Positions 6,031 through 13,758 of a stretch of DNA of 13,883 nucleotides are shown here, one piece after another. The stretch spans positions 1 to 13,883 of the forward strand of contig JAWUWW010000076.1 of assembly GCA_034111645.1 (NCBI GenBank), in the 5' to 3' direction. This stretch comes from CANLBN01 sp034111645 (GTDB lineage Bacteria > Pseudomonadota > Gammaproteobacteria > Pseudomonadales > Cellvibrionaceae). Numbering within the stretch: the first letter of the stretch is position 1; each line of letters begins with the position of its first letter. The notes beneath the pieces are model-generated. The model saw only the letters and a list, made by a program, of their open reading frames with translations, ran no database searches and was not told the DNA's origin. The translations under genes were made by a program, and so were the position numbers.

Positions 6031-6594
6031 TTATTTGTTAAAAAACAACAATGAAATCAAGAAAAATAAACAACCATGAATGAAAGATTGGAGGCAAATG
6101 CCTAATTTAGAGAGAGATAATTCACCGGTAACAAGAATAGGAAATTTAGAAACTACATGCATACACTTTGGTGTGAAAAAAATAACAATTAAAAATGCAA
6201 TAATAGAGACGATAGCTAGTTGCGCGTACTCGATCAGAGAAGACATGTTGAAATTTTGAAGAAACGCAGAAAAAAACGATTTTTGTTTGGATTCTGAAAA
6301 AGGAATGGGATTTTTTTCATCAGAAGCGACTTCAGTTGGCATAAGCGGCATAAAGGAATTTTGAGGAGGTGGTTGAAAAAATATTTTATCTATTTTTTGA
6401 TTTGGTTTAGGTAATTTGGGTGGTTTAGGCGTCTCGGCAATATGTATGGTATTTTCTACAGTTTCCTCGCAATCATCATCCGTTTCGAGTTCCTGGAGAA
6501 TTTTATTTACAATATCTTCTTCTTTATCTGAGGAATTTGGAAGATTGTTAATAGAAGTCGCACTATCGTTCATTTTATTATTTATAAAAAACAA
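6031..6594 (-). CDS. Two-span membrane protein with acidic and Pro-rich N-terminal region
   Basis: The product is 187 residues from Met1, or 180 from Met8 (start at 6573), which begins MNDSAT and may be the true start because the first residues are encoded by A/T-rich leader-like DNA. Residues ~22-50 are acidic, 54-66 Pro/Lys-rich (TPKPPKLPKPNQK), 72-100 Pro-rich again; these suggest a flexible exposed arm. Hydrophobic spans lie at about 123-140 and 168-185, with the C-terminus ending at the second span (LISLLFFNK). No family is recognised. It lies between an E2 enzyme and another membrane protein, all leftward with gaps of 48 and 21 bases, which suggests one expression group. Role in the virion membrane is inferred. 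Confidence 0.72.
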   Translation of the reverse strand: MFFINNKMNDSATSINNLPNSSDKEEDIVNKILQELETDDDCEETVENTIHIAETPKPPKLPKPNQKIDKIFFQPPPQNSFMPLMPTEVASDEKNPIPFSESKQKSFFSAFLQNFNMSSLIEYAQLAIVSIIAFLIVIFFTPKCMHVVSKFPILVTGELSLSKLGICLQSFIHGCLFFLISLLFFNK

Positions 6595-6642
6595 GATATA
6601 TTCTTAACGAAATAAAAACGCAAATTCTTACAATAAATATTT

Positions 6643-7641
6643 TCAGTAAAAGTCTTGCTTACTAAAAAAAGTTAAAAGAGTTTCGTGAAACGAAGAGTCT
6701 TTAAGCGATATATTTAAATCTAAAAAAGCATAATGTAAAAAGGGATAATGAACGTTTCTTTTAGTACCGTAAAAATGTGAAATATCGCGATTCTCGATCT
6801 CAGAAATATTAGAAATTTTGGATATAATAGAAAGAAGGTTATATTTATAATAATTTAACAAAACTGAATAAAAATGAAAATATTTTTTTATATTCCGAGT
6901 ATTGTAAGAACTGTGATAATTGTGAAATATTTCATACTTTTGAGAATTGATTTCTGATAATACTGGTATTTCAGACATTTCAGACAATTCTGACATTTCT
7001 GATAATATCATTTTTTTTTCAGATTTTTTTGAATTTTCAGAATTTAAAGGAAGAACCATGGTTCGAATTGACATTACAAAATTGTTATCTGATTCTTCGG
7101 ATATATCGGATTTTTCGAATTTTTCGGATTTTTTTATAGAATCAAAGAGAGACACGAAGAGTTTATTTACTTTAATAACCGTAAGCAAGTTTTCATAAAG
7201 AACAAACCTGTTATATTTTTGTTGTTCGTTTTTTGCTTCGCAAAAACCCGGTTCGTGTTGCAGAGGGCAGTCGTCAAAAACGCTTTGCATAGTGAGGGCG
7301 AGACTCAACAGAGTTTGAGATGGAGACCATTTAGGACCTTCCCAAGTGTTAAGTATGCTGAGACAAACTTTACCATTAATGTAAAAATTCGGGTGCATTC
7401 TCAACAAAGAAATGGGACAAAAAGTGACCGTAGGAGGCGAATACGGATATTTTGTTTTCGAAACGAGAATTTCGAATAAATAAGCTCCAAATTCATAAGG
7501 AGTATCTTTTCTTCCTATAAATAAAAATTGTAAAGAAAACATATTCACCTCGTTCACTTTGAAATAGAAACCACTTTCTTCTAGATGCGCATCCCTCAGA
7601 ATAGAAATATCTTTCAGTAGCCTTTTTTTAGACAAGCTCAT
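6643..7641 (-). CDS. Ubiquitin-conjugating enzyme E2, UBE2Z-like, with long C-terminal extension
   Basis: Residues 1-155 form a UBC domain. The hallmark HPN triad is at 83-85, followed by FYINGKVCLSIL with the catalytic cysteine at Cys93. YPYSPPTVTF (65-74) is the usual strand before it, and WEGPKWSPSQTLLSL (100-114) and HEPGFCEAKN (129-138) match the UBE2Z-like subgroup, where EPGFE follows the active site. E2s accept ubiquitin from E1 and pass it on to targets, so the virus could redirect host ubiquitination. Residues ~166-235 are a Ser/Glu/Lys/Asp-rich low-complexity stretch with SEMSELSEMSE-type repeats, and residues ~236-332 are Tyr/Phe/Ile-rich with no known domain. The extension is unusual: many viral E2s are little more than the core. 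The gene diverges from RPB1. Confidence 0.9.
   Translation of the reverse strand: MSLSKKRLLKDISILRDAHLEESGFYFKVNEVNMFSLQFLFIGRKDTPYEFGAYLFEILVSKTKYPYSPPTVTFCPISLLRMHPNFYINGKVCLSILNTWEGPKWSPSQTLLSLALTMQSVFDDCPLQHEPGFCEAKNEQQKYNRFVLYENLLTVIKVNKLFVSLFDSIKKSEKFEKSDISEESDNNFVMSIRTMVLPLNSENSKKSEKKMILSEMSELSEMSEIPVLSEINSQKYEIFHNYHSSYNTRNIKKYFHFYSVLLNYYKYNLLSIISKISNISEIENRDISHFYGTKRNVHYPFLHYAFLDLNISLKDSSFHETLLTFFSKQDFY
6947..7140 (-). repeat. Short-period Ser-Glu/Asp coding repeats within the E2 extension
   Basis: Two clusters of imperfect 9-12 base units (ATTTCAGAC, TCGGATTTT and relatives on the plus strand) code on the minus strand for Ser-Glu-Met/Leu/Ile runs and KSEKFEKSDISEESD. The clusters sit at about 6950-7012 and 7090-7140, separated by a non-repetitive part. 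The pattern looks like replication-slippage growth of a linker. Confidence 0.7.
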
Positions 7642-7771
7642 TTTTACTATTATAATAAAAAATAGTCTTAAAGAGGTTTTAAATTTTTATTATTTAAATT
7701 TTTATTATTTAAATTTTTTTTATTAAAAAAATATAAAACAAATATTAAGATTATAAAGGAGTAGATACATA
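7642..7771. promoter_or_regulatory. Divergent upstream region of E2 and RPB1 with 15-base tandem repeat
   Basis: The 130-base spacer is nearly all A/T. The unit AAATTTTTATTATTT occurs at 7681-7695 and 7696-7710 and in altered form from 7711. RPB1 is preceded by TATAAAACAAATATTAAG and a purine patch AAAGGAG about 15 bases before its ATG. Both genes need upstream signals here, so it is a natural promoter candidate; function is inferred from layout. Confidence 0.5.
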
Positions 7772-10700
7772 ATGGCGTACCAAACAGAATTCGATTTTAA
7801 TGGAAATGTAGAAAAGGTGAAAGGAATCCAATTTGGGATAATGTCCCCCGAGAGAATCAGACAACAATCAGTGGTCGAAGTCACAACGCATGACACGTTC
7901 AATGGAAATGAGCCCGTGATGGGAGGATTGTTTGATTATCGAATGGGCGTATTAGATTACGGAGTTCGCTGTGGAACAGACATGCATACCAATAAAGAGT
8001 GTCCTGGATATTTTGGACACATCGAAATGTCAATGCCAGTGTTTTTTTACCAGTACTTTGGAGTCGCGCACAAAGTTATGAAATGCGTGTGTTTTAAATG
8101 TGGGTCGCTCGTGGCAAAAATAGAAAACGAAAAAGAAAAACAAAATATATTAGAAAAAAATAAAAAAAATCGATGGGCTATTATGTTTGAACTATGTAAA
8201 AAGGCAAAAACATGTCCAGTGTGTGAAGCAATATTGCCAGATAAATATACAAAAATAGATTTATGCAAAGTTGTTGCGGAATGGACGGGAATCAAAGACG
8301 CGGAAGCCAAGAAATTAATGATGACTCCCGAATATACGTTGCGAACTTTTGAACGTATGACGGAAGAAACGTGCACGTTGTTAGGATTTGATACGGATCA
8401 TTCTCATCCACGTTCAATGATTTGTCAGGTATTTCCCGTCTGTCCGCCGTCGTGTCGACCATCAGTCAAACAAGATAACGGGCAAAGAATGGAAGATGAT
8501 TTAACGATCAAGTATTGTGAATTGATAAAATATAACACTATATTGGCCGAAAAGAAAAAGAATGGATCGAACGGGAAAATCTTAGAAGATTGGAGAAGTG
8601 TGGTGCAATATCACGCGGCAACTCTGATCGATAATGAAATATCGGGAGTTCTTCCAGCGGCTCAAAGATCTGGTCGACCATTGAAGGCGTTGCGACAGCG
8701 GCTTAAAGCCAAAGAAGGTAGAATCCGCGGAAATCTCATGGGAAAACGCGTCGATTTTTCAGCGCGTACGGTAATTACGCCGGACCCTGTTATCGATTTG
8801 AATGAATTGGGCGTGCCAAAGCTCATAGCCCAACAATTAACGTATCCAGAAAAAGTAAACAATAACAATATTAAAGAATTGAAAAAGCTCGTGAGAAATG
8901 GAAATAAAACATATCCTGGTGCGCGTTCTATCTATCAAAATAAATCGAAGCGAACAATTTCTCTAAATTACGTAGATTGTAATCAAATCGCGTCCAAATT
9001 AGAGATCGGTGACATTGTAATCAGACATATCAAAGACGGCGATATGGTTCTCTTTAATCGGCAACCTTCACTACATAAAATGTCTATGATGGCTCATAAG
9101 GTTCGAGTTTTGGATGGTTTAACGTTTCGTTTAAATATTGCGGCAACTACGCCATATAATGCAGATTTTGATGGCGATGAAATGAATATGCACGTACCAC
9201 AAAGTATTGCAACAACAAATGAACTGGAATGCCTTGCGTCGTTGCATCGACAAATTATTAGTCCCGCTCATGCGACTCCAATTATTACCTTTGTTCAAGA
9301 TTGTGTCGTTGGCGCTCATTTGTTATCTATGGACGAAAACGCCTTTACGCACAGAGAACTGATGAATCTGATGTCTTGGAATAAATTATACTTTGGGAGT
9401 TTGGGAACTGGTCAGTCATTCAAAAATAAAATGTATAGTGGAATTGAAGTCTTAAGTTTGGTAATGCCGGATATATCGATCAATATTAAAAATAAATCCG
9501 GAGAAAATGTTGAAATTATCAGTGGCAAGATTCATAGAGGCATTTTTGATAAAAAAGTTTTCACTGTGCTCATTGATATTATCTTTAGAGATAAAGGACC
9601 CAAAGAATGTTTAATTTTCTTTAACAATACTCAGCACGTAATCCGTGCGTATTTAATGAAACACACCTTTAGCGTAGGTATTAAGGATTTAATTTTAAAT
9701 CCTGATATTGTTCGCAAACTTGAGAGTCGCATTGAGGATCATAAAAATAACGTCCAAAAGAGAATGAAGACAATCCATCTAAATCTTTTTGAAAATTTAT
9801 CGGCGAACTCTACACAAGTTGAATATGAAAATAAAGTGTACCAAGACCTGCAAGCTGCGAGAAGTTCCGCAGAAAATATTCTCTCCGAGGAATTTAAAGA
9901 TACTCGGAAAGAAAACAGATTTATGAACATGATTAACTCCGGCTCAAAAGGAAAAATTATTAATCTCGCACAAATGACGGCATGTTTGGGTTCCCAAGCT
10001 ATCGACGGAAAACGCGTACCATACGGCTTTAAAGACCGAACGTTGCCTCATTTTACAAGATATAACGATGGTGCTGACAGCAGAGGTTTCGTCCAATCTT
10101 CGTTCAAAAAAGGACTCAATCCTATTGAATACTTTTTCCATGCTATGGGTGGACGGGAAGGTTTGATTGATACTGCGGTCAAAACATCTAGTACAGGCTA
10201 CCTCCAAAGAAAATTAATGAAAGCTCTCGAAGATATGAGCGTAAAATGGAATAACACCGTATCCGACGCGAACGGTCATATTGTTGAATATTTGTATGGC
10301 GACGATGCTTCGGAGGGCACGACTTTGGAAAAACAACACTTGAATATCTTTGATGACGACTACACCGCTCTGCAATTGAAGTATAAGTTGGAGAAAGGCG
10401 AGTTGATTAAATTTCTTACGAAAGAATCCCACGAGACTATGGTTGGTTACAAAAACTGGGAAGACGTCCTATCAAAATATTACACCGAATTGATTGATAT
10501 GAGAAAATACTTTATCGAAAATATTGCCGGAAATACTCACGAAACGCTCGTCAATAATTCCGTGAATGTTGCGAGGTTGTTGGAGAATTGTTTAAGAGAC
10601 TCGGAATTTGAAAAAACCGAAGAAAATTTTACCGATGGTCCAAGGGTCGATCCAGTTACCATTTTGAAAAATTATGATATCTTGCTTGGACGTTGTAAAT

Positions 10701-12181
10701 TAACAGATTTAAATGAGGGTCTTTGGATGCTTAAACTTCTTCTCTATGTAAACGCATCCCCCAAAATGCTCATCTCAAAGGGAATTCAAAAGAAAACTTT
10801 CCAAGCCTTTTTGGACATTATTGAGCATACATTTAAACAAACACGTGTTGAACCAGGCGAAGCTGTTGGTCCAATTGCAGCCCAGTCTCTTGGGGAACCT
10901 TGCACTCAGCTCACGCTCAATTCATTCCATCTTGCCGGAGTCGGCAGCAAAAGTAATGTGACGCGCGGAGTGCCAAGGTTGCAGGAATTGTTTCATTTGA
11001 GTAAAAATCCGAAAAATCCATCTCTCACGGTGTTTTTGAAAGACCCATTTAAGTGTGATAAAAGGGCGGTACAAAAAATCGGGTCAGAATTGGAAATTAC
11101 CTTGTTTAAAGATTTGTTGTTAGAGACATCAATTTATTATGAACCAGATAAAAATGTCTCAAATATTTCCGAGTTAGACCGAGAAATCATTCGTTTTTAC
11201 AACGAATTTGAATCGTTTAAGACCCTTGGATCCGAGAAAACAGACGTAAAATCCAAATGGGTCATCCGTTTTGTGTTCGATGAAAAACGAATGTTGCAGA
11301 AGGGGCTCGAAATGGAGGAAGTCTATTATGCAATTAAGAGCACATACAAAGATATGATTGATTGCATTTATACGGATGATAACGCATCGCAGTTAATCAT
11401 GCGCATTCGGGTGAATGAAGAGGATATTACAAATGATGATAAATTATTAGAATTAAAAAAGATAGAAACAAATATAATTAATAATATCGTAATAAAAGGA
11501 ATCTCAGGGATTACAAAAACGGTGTTACGAGCCGAAAAAAGAAGCGGCGAACTTAATGAGGCCTCTGGTCGATTTGAAACGATCGCGGAGTGGATTTTGG
11601 ACACAGACGGTTCCAATTTATTGGATGTGATGACGCATCCGGGTGTTGACACGGAAAGAATATTCACAAATGATGTCTTTGAATGCTTTGACGTTTTTGG
11701 TGTAGAAGCGACTCGCATTCTTCTTGTGAACGAAATATTTGATGTTTTCGAAGATGCCTCAGATGTTGACCGAAGGCATATTCAGCTTCTTGTTGATATG
11801 ATGACCGCAAAGGGAACTTTAGTTTCAATTGATAGGAACGGCATGAAAATCGCAAACACGGGTCCGTTAGCAAAATGCTCTTTTGAAGAAGCTGATCAGC
11901 AACTTTACAAAGCTGCCTTATTTGGAGATTATGATGATTTATCTGGAGTTTCTGGGAACATCATGTTGGGTCAGGCACCCCCCGTTGGCACCGGAACCGT
12001 TTCGGTTGGTCTCGATGAGGAATTGTTTGTTTCATACCTTTCCACAAATTCTGATAAAAACCACAAAATTCTCAATACTGTCCTCGAGGGAGACGAACTT
12101 TCTGAGATAGATTTTGAAGATTTATCCAATTTAGAATCGTACTGTGATAATTTGGATTTTGATTTTTCCGCTGATTTTTAA
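7772..12181 (+). CDS. RPB1: DNA-directed RNA polymerase largest subunit RPB1, without CTD repeats
   Basis: The 1469-residue protein is a full-length RPB1 core. FGIMSPERIR starts the clamp; CVCFKC (105-110) with CPVC (148-151) fits the clamp-core zinc site. GRIRGNLMGKRVDFSARTV is switch 2 and RQPSLHKMSMMAHKVRV follows. The catalytic NADFDGDEMN has Asp465, Asp467 and Asp469 for the active-site magnesium. Residues from ~724 (INLAQMTACLGSQ) lead to the bridge helix region GADSRGFVQSSF, and residues ~1026-1065 (GEAVGPIAAQSLGEPCTQ) hold the trigger loop. The universal C-terminal core (TGPLAKCSFEEA) is present, followed by an acidic ~50-residue tail ending in DFSADF, with no YSPTSPS heptads. In the first zinc loop only Cys67 and Cys77 of the usual four ligands remain. 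No intein or intron is visible. It makes viral mRNA with RPB2 and the other subunits. Confidence 0.98.
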   Translation: MAYQTEFDFNGNVEKVKGIQFGIMSPERIRQQSVVEVTTHDTFNGNEPVMGGLFDYRMGVLDYGVRCGTDMHTNKECPGYFGHIEMSMPVFFYQYFGVAHKVMKCVCFKCGSLVAKIENEKEKQNILEKNKKNRWAIMFELCKKAKTCPVCEAILPDKYTKIDLCKVVAEWTGIKDAEAKKLMMTPEYTLRTFERMTEETCTLLGFDTDHSHPRSMICQVFPVCPPSCRPSVKQDNGQRMEDDLTIKYCELIKYNTILAEKKKNGSNGKILEDWRSVVQYHAATLIDNEISGVLPAAQRSGRPLKALRQRLKAKEGRIRGNLMGKRVDFSARTVITPDPVIDLNELGVPKLIAQQLTYPEKVNNNNIKELKKLVRNGNKTYPGARSIYQNKSKRTISLNYVDCNQIASKLEIGDIVIRHIKDGDMVLFNRQPSLHKMSMMAHKVRVLDGLTFRLNIAATTPYNADFDGDEMNMHVPQSIATTNELECLASLHRQIISPAHATPIITFVQDCVVGAHLLSMDENAFTHRELMNLMSWNKLYFGSLGTGQSFKNKMYSGIEVLSLVMPDISINIKNKSGENVEIISGKIHRGIFDKKVFTVLIDIIFRDKGPKECLIFFNNTQHVIRAYLMKHTFSVGIKDLILNPDIVRKLESRIEDHKNNVQKRMKTIHLNLFENLSANSTQVEYENKVYQDLQAARSSAENILSEEFKDTRKENRFMNMINSGSKGKIINLAQMTACLGSQAIDGKRVPYGFKDRTLPHFTRYNDGADSRGFVQSSFKKGLNPIEYFFHAMGGREGLIDTAVKTSSTGYLQRKLMKALEDMSVKWNNTVSDANGHIVEYLYGDDASEGTTLEKQHLNIFDDDYTALQLKYKLEKGELIKFLTKESHETMVGYKNWEDVLSKYYTELIDMRKYFIENIAGNTHETLVNNSVNVARLLENCLRDSEFEKTEENFTDGPRVDPVTILKNYDILLGRCKLTDLNEGLWMLKLLLYVNASPKMLISKGIQKKTFQAFLDIIEHTFKQTRVEPGEAVGPIAAQSLGEPCTQLTLNSFHLAGVGSKSNVTRGVPRLQELFHLSKNPKNPSLTVFLKDPFKCDKRAVQKIGSELEITLFKDLLLETSIYYEPDKNVSNISELDREIIRFYNEFESFKTLGSEKTDVKSKWVIRFVFDEKRMLQKGLEMEEVYYAIKSTYKDMIDCIYTDDNASQLIMRIRVNEEDITNDDKLLELKKIETNIINNIVIKGISGITKTVLRAEKRSGELNEASGRFETIAEWILDTDGSNLLDVMTHPGVDTERIFTNDVFECFDVFGVEATRILLVNEIFDVFEDASDVDRRHIQLLVDMMTAKGTLVSIDRNGMKIANTGPLAKCSFEEADQQLYKAALFGDYDDLSGVSGNIMLGQAPPVGTGTVSVGLDEELFVSYLSTNSDKNHKILNTVLEGDELSEIDFEDLSNLESYCDNLDFDFSADF

Positions 12182-12222
12182 AAATAAATAATGGTTTAAA
12201 ATGAATTAATAGTATTAAATGC

Positions 12223-12960
12223 ATGTATAAAACACGAGCTCCTAAATATAATTGGAAAGCCACAAAAAGCTATGGGATTATTTTAACGCGCCTTGGCAAT
12301 GATGATATTTTAGAATTTTTGATGGTATGTCGTAGAAATACGTTTTCTTATGTTGATTTTGTTCTTGGAAAATACAAAGAAAATGATGTTGAGTACTTAT
12401 CACACTTAATTATTAATATGACTCAAATAGAACGAAATAATTTACGATGCATGAAATATGTTGATATTTGGAATAATTTATATGCCTTCTCTCGTAAACC
12501 AGAAGGTGATTTTTTTTATCAAGTTGAAAAAAAGTTTTACCGCTCTCATTCAATTTTTATGGCGATTGATATTAAAAAATCTTGCTATTGGCTTCATCCA
12601 GAATATGGCTTTCCTAAAGGGAAAAAAAATGAAATAGAAAATTCTCTGCAGAGTGCTATGCGTGAACTCGAAGAAGAAACAGGAATCACAAAAAACATGT
12701 ACATGATCGATAGTTCAATTAACCCATTTGAAGAAGAATTTATTGGAACGAATGGATTAAAATATATTAATGTTTTTTATGTCGCAAATGCGAATCAAAA
12801 CTGTCAAGAATTCTTAAACAAAAACGATTTGTTACAAATGCGCGAAATTAGTAATATTCAATGGTTCTCTTATAGAACGGCCATGAAAAATATTAGATTC
12901 CACGAAAAATCAAAAGTTGTGCTTATTCAGGAACTCTTAAAAATTAAATACAAAACTTAA
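12223..12960 (+). CDS. Nudix hydrolase, probable mRNA-decapping type
   Basis: The Nudix box GX5EX7REUXEEXGU is exact at residues 133-155: Gly133, Glu139, then Arg147-Glu148-Leu149, Glu151, Glu152, Gly154 and Ile155; the glutamates hold the catalytic metal. The 245-residue length and the ~110-residue segment before the box, starting with a strand KSYGIILTR, fit the giant-virus decapping family (relatives of poxvirus D9/D10 and African swine fever virus D250). Those enzymes remove the 5' cap from mRNA and push the switch from host to viral and from early to late transcripts; that activity is inferred here, and hydrolysis of other nucleoside diphosphate substrates is the alternative. It begins 41 bases after RPB1 on the same strand. 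Nearby upstream ATGs run straight into stops, so 12223 is the start. Confidence 0.9.
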   Translation: MYKTRAPKYNWKATKSYGIILTRLGNDDILEFLMVCRRNTFSYVDFVLGKYKENDVEYLSHLIINMTQIERNNLRCMKYVDIWNNLYAFSRKPEGDFFYQVEKKFYRSHSIFMAIDIKKSCYWLHPEYGFPKGKKNEIENSLQSAMRELEEETGITKNMYMIDSSINPFEEEFIGTNGLKYINVFYVANANQNCQEFLNKNDLLQMREISNIQWFSYRTAMKNIRFHEKSKVVLIQELLKIKYKT

Positions 12961-13015
12961 CTCTTTTATATATAAACGTAAACTAAACATTATATATATA
13001 TATTTATATTCGAAG
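12961..13015 (+). promoter_or_regulatory. TATA-rich upstream region of the DUF5832-like gene
   Basis: The short spacer after the Nudix gene has TTTTATATATAAACG and then TATATATATATTTATATTC just before the ATG at 13016. This is the longest TA run in the window next to a start codon. Promoter function is inferred. Confidence 0.35.
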
Positions 13016-13738
13016 ATGCACGAAAATATTGAAAAAGTATATGATAAGACTGATTATTTGGATGTTGACCAGCCCGTTCCCGGGCAAAACTATTGTTGTA
13101 TTTCCGTTGTTTCCCCAGAACACATCTTAGCTAAAAAAGAATCTTTTTTGGTCAAAAAATATCTCGAATATCTTGTTGAAGAAAATAAGTTAGCGAAAAT
13201 GATCGAAAATTATGATGAGATTGTGCCCGGATACGACGACTTTTTTGCCCTCAAGGAAACCGAGCTTGAAAAAGAATTTCACGCTTCTGTCAATTTTGCG
13301 ACATCTGTTCGTGGCGTTAAGGTGCGTGGCGTTTATGACACCTTATCAGAAGCCGAATATCGCGCAAAAGCTCTACAACATCAAGACAGAAGTCACAATA
13401 TCTTTCTCGGACAAGTTGGATATTGGCTTCCTATTGATGTAGATCCCAACAACGTTAAAAAATCTGAATATCTTGAAAAAGAACTCAACGAGCTTATGAA
13501 ATCTTATAACGACAACGAATTGAAACGGGACCAGTTTTATTCTGAACAGGTAAAAAACTACAAAAACTCTAAAAGTACGACTCAACATGAACACATTAAG
13601 AAATCGTCCGTCGAAAACACAATTGATATAAATAATGAAAATGATATTAAAAACATGAAAAATATGTTTCATTCAGAGGATCCGCACGCGGCTAATCTAG
13701 ATGAAAAAATCGGTACTCTAGATTTAAAAGAAAATTAA
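13016..13738 (+). CDS. Giant-virus conserved protein, DUF5832-like
   Basis: The 240-residue protein has PVPGQNYCCISVVSPE at 20-35 and GVKVRGVYDTLSEAEYRAKA at 100-119, followed by LGQVGYWLPID and ELNELMKSYNDNELKRDQFY. This set of blocks matches a family (DUF5832 as I recall) found almost only in mimivirus-like and algal giant viruses. Function is unknown. After residue ~180 the protein becomes Lys/Asn/Ser-rich and ends with acidic LDLKEN, likely disordered. No membrane span is seen. The protein looks soluble, with paired cysteines at 27-28 and no metal cluster. It is 55 bases after the Nudix gene. The family number is from memory and should be confirmed. Confidence 0.82.
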   Translation: MHENIEKVYDKTDYLDVDQPVPGQNYCCISVVSPEHILAKKESFLVKKYLEYLVEENKLAKMIENYDEIVPGYDDFFALKETELEKEFHASVNFATSVRGVKVRGVYDTLSEAEYRAKALQHQDRSHNIFLGQVGYWLPIDVDPNNVKKSEYLEKELNELMKSYNDNELKRDQFYSEQVKNYKNSKSTTQHEHIKKSSVENTIDINNENDIKNMKNMFHSEDPHAANLDEKIGTLDLKEN

Positions 13739-13758
13739 ATCATTCTTTATAATACAGG

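Noticed and set aside
6947..7198. Plus-strand frame encoding Ser-Asp-Ile repeats
   Set aside because: It is the complement of the Ser/Glu repeat region of the E2 gene; repeats stay open in several frames.
8047..8376. Minus-strand 109-codon frame inside RPB1, and others at 9944-10207 and 11368-11718
   Set aside because: RPB1 is conserved over these bases; the antisense frames have no motif and no spacing typical of genes.
12206..12218. TTAATA-G-TATTAA as a terminator hairpin after RPB1
   Set aside because: Six A/T pairs around one base are too weak, and such words are frequent by chance in this AT-rich DNA.
13212..13672. Overlapping frames on both strands inside the DUF5832-like gene
   Set aside because: They cover the conserved family blocks read in other frames and show no family likeness.
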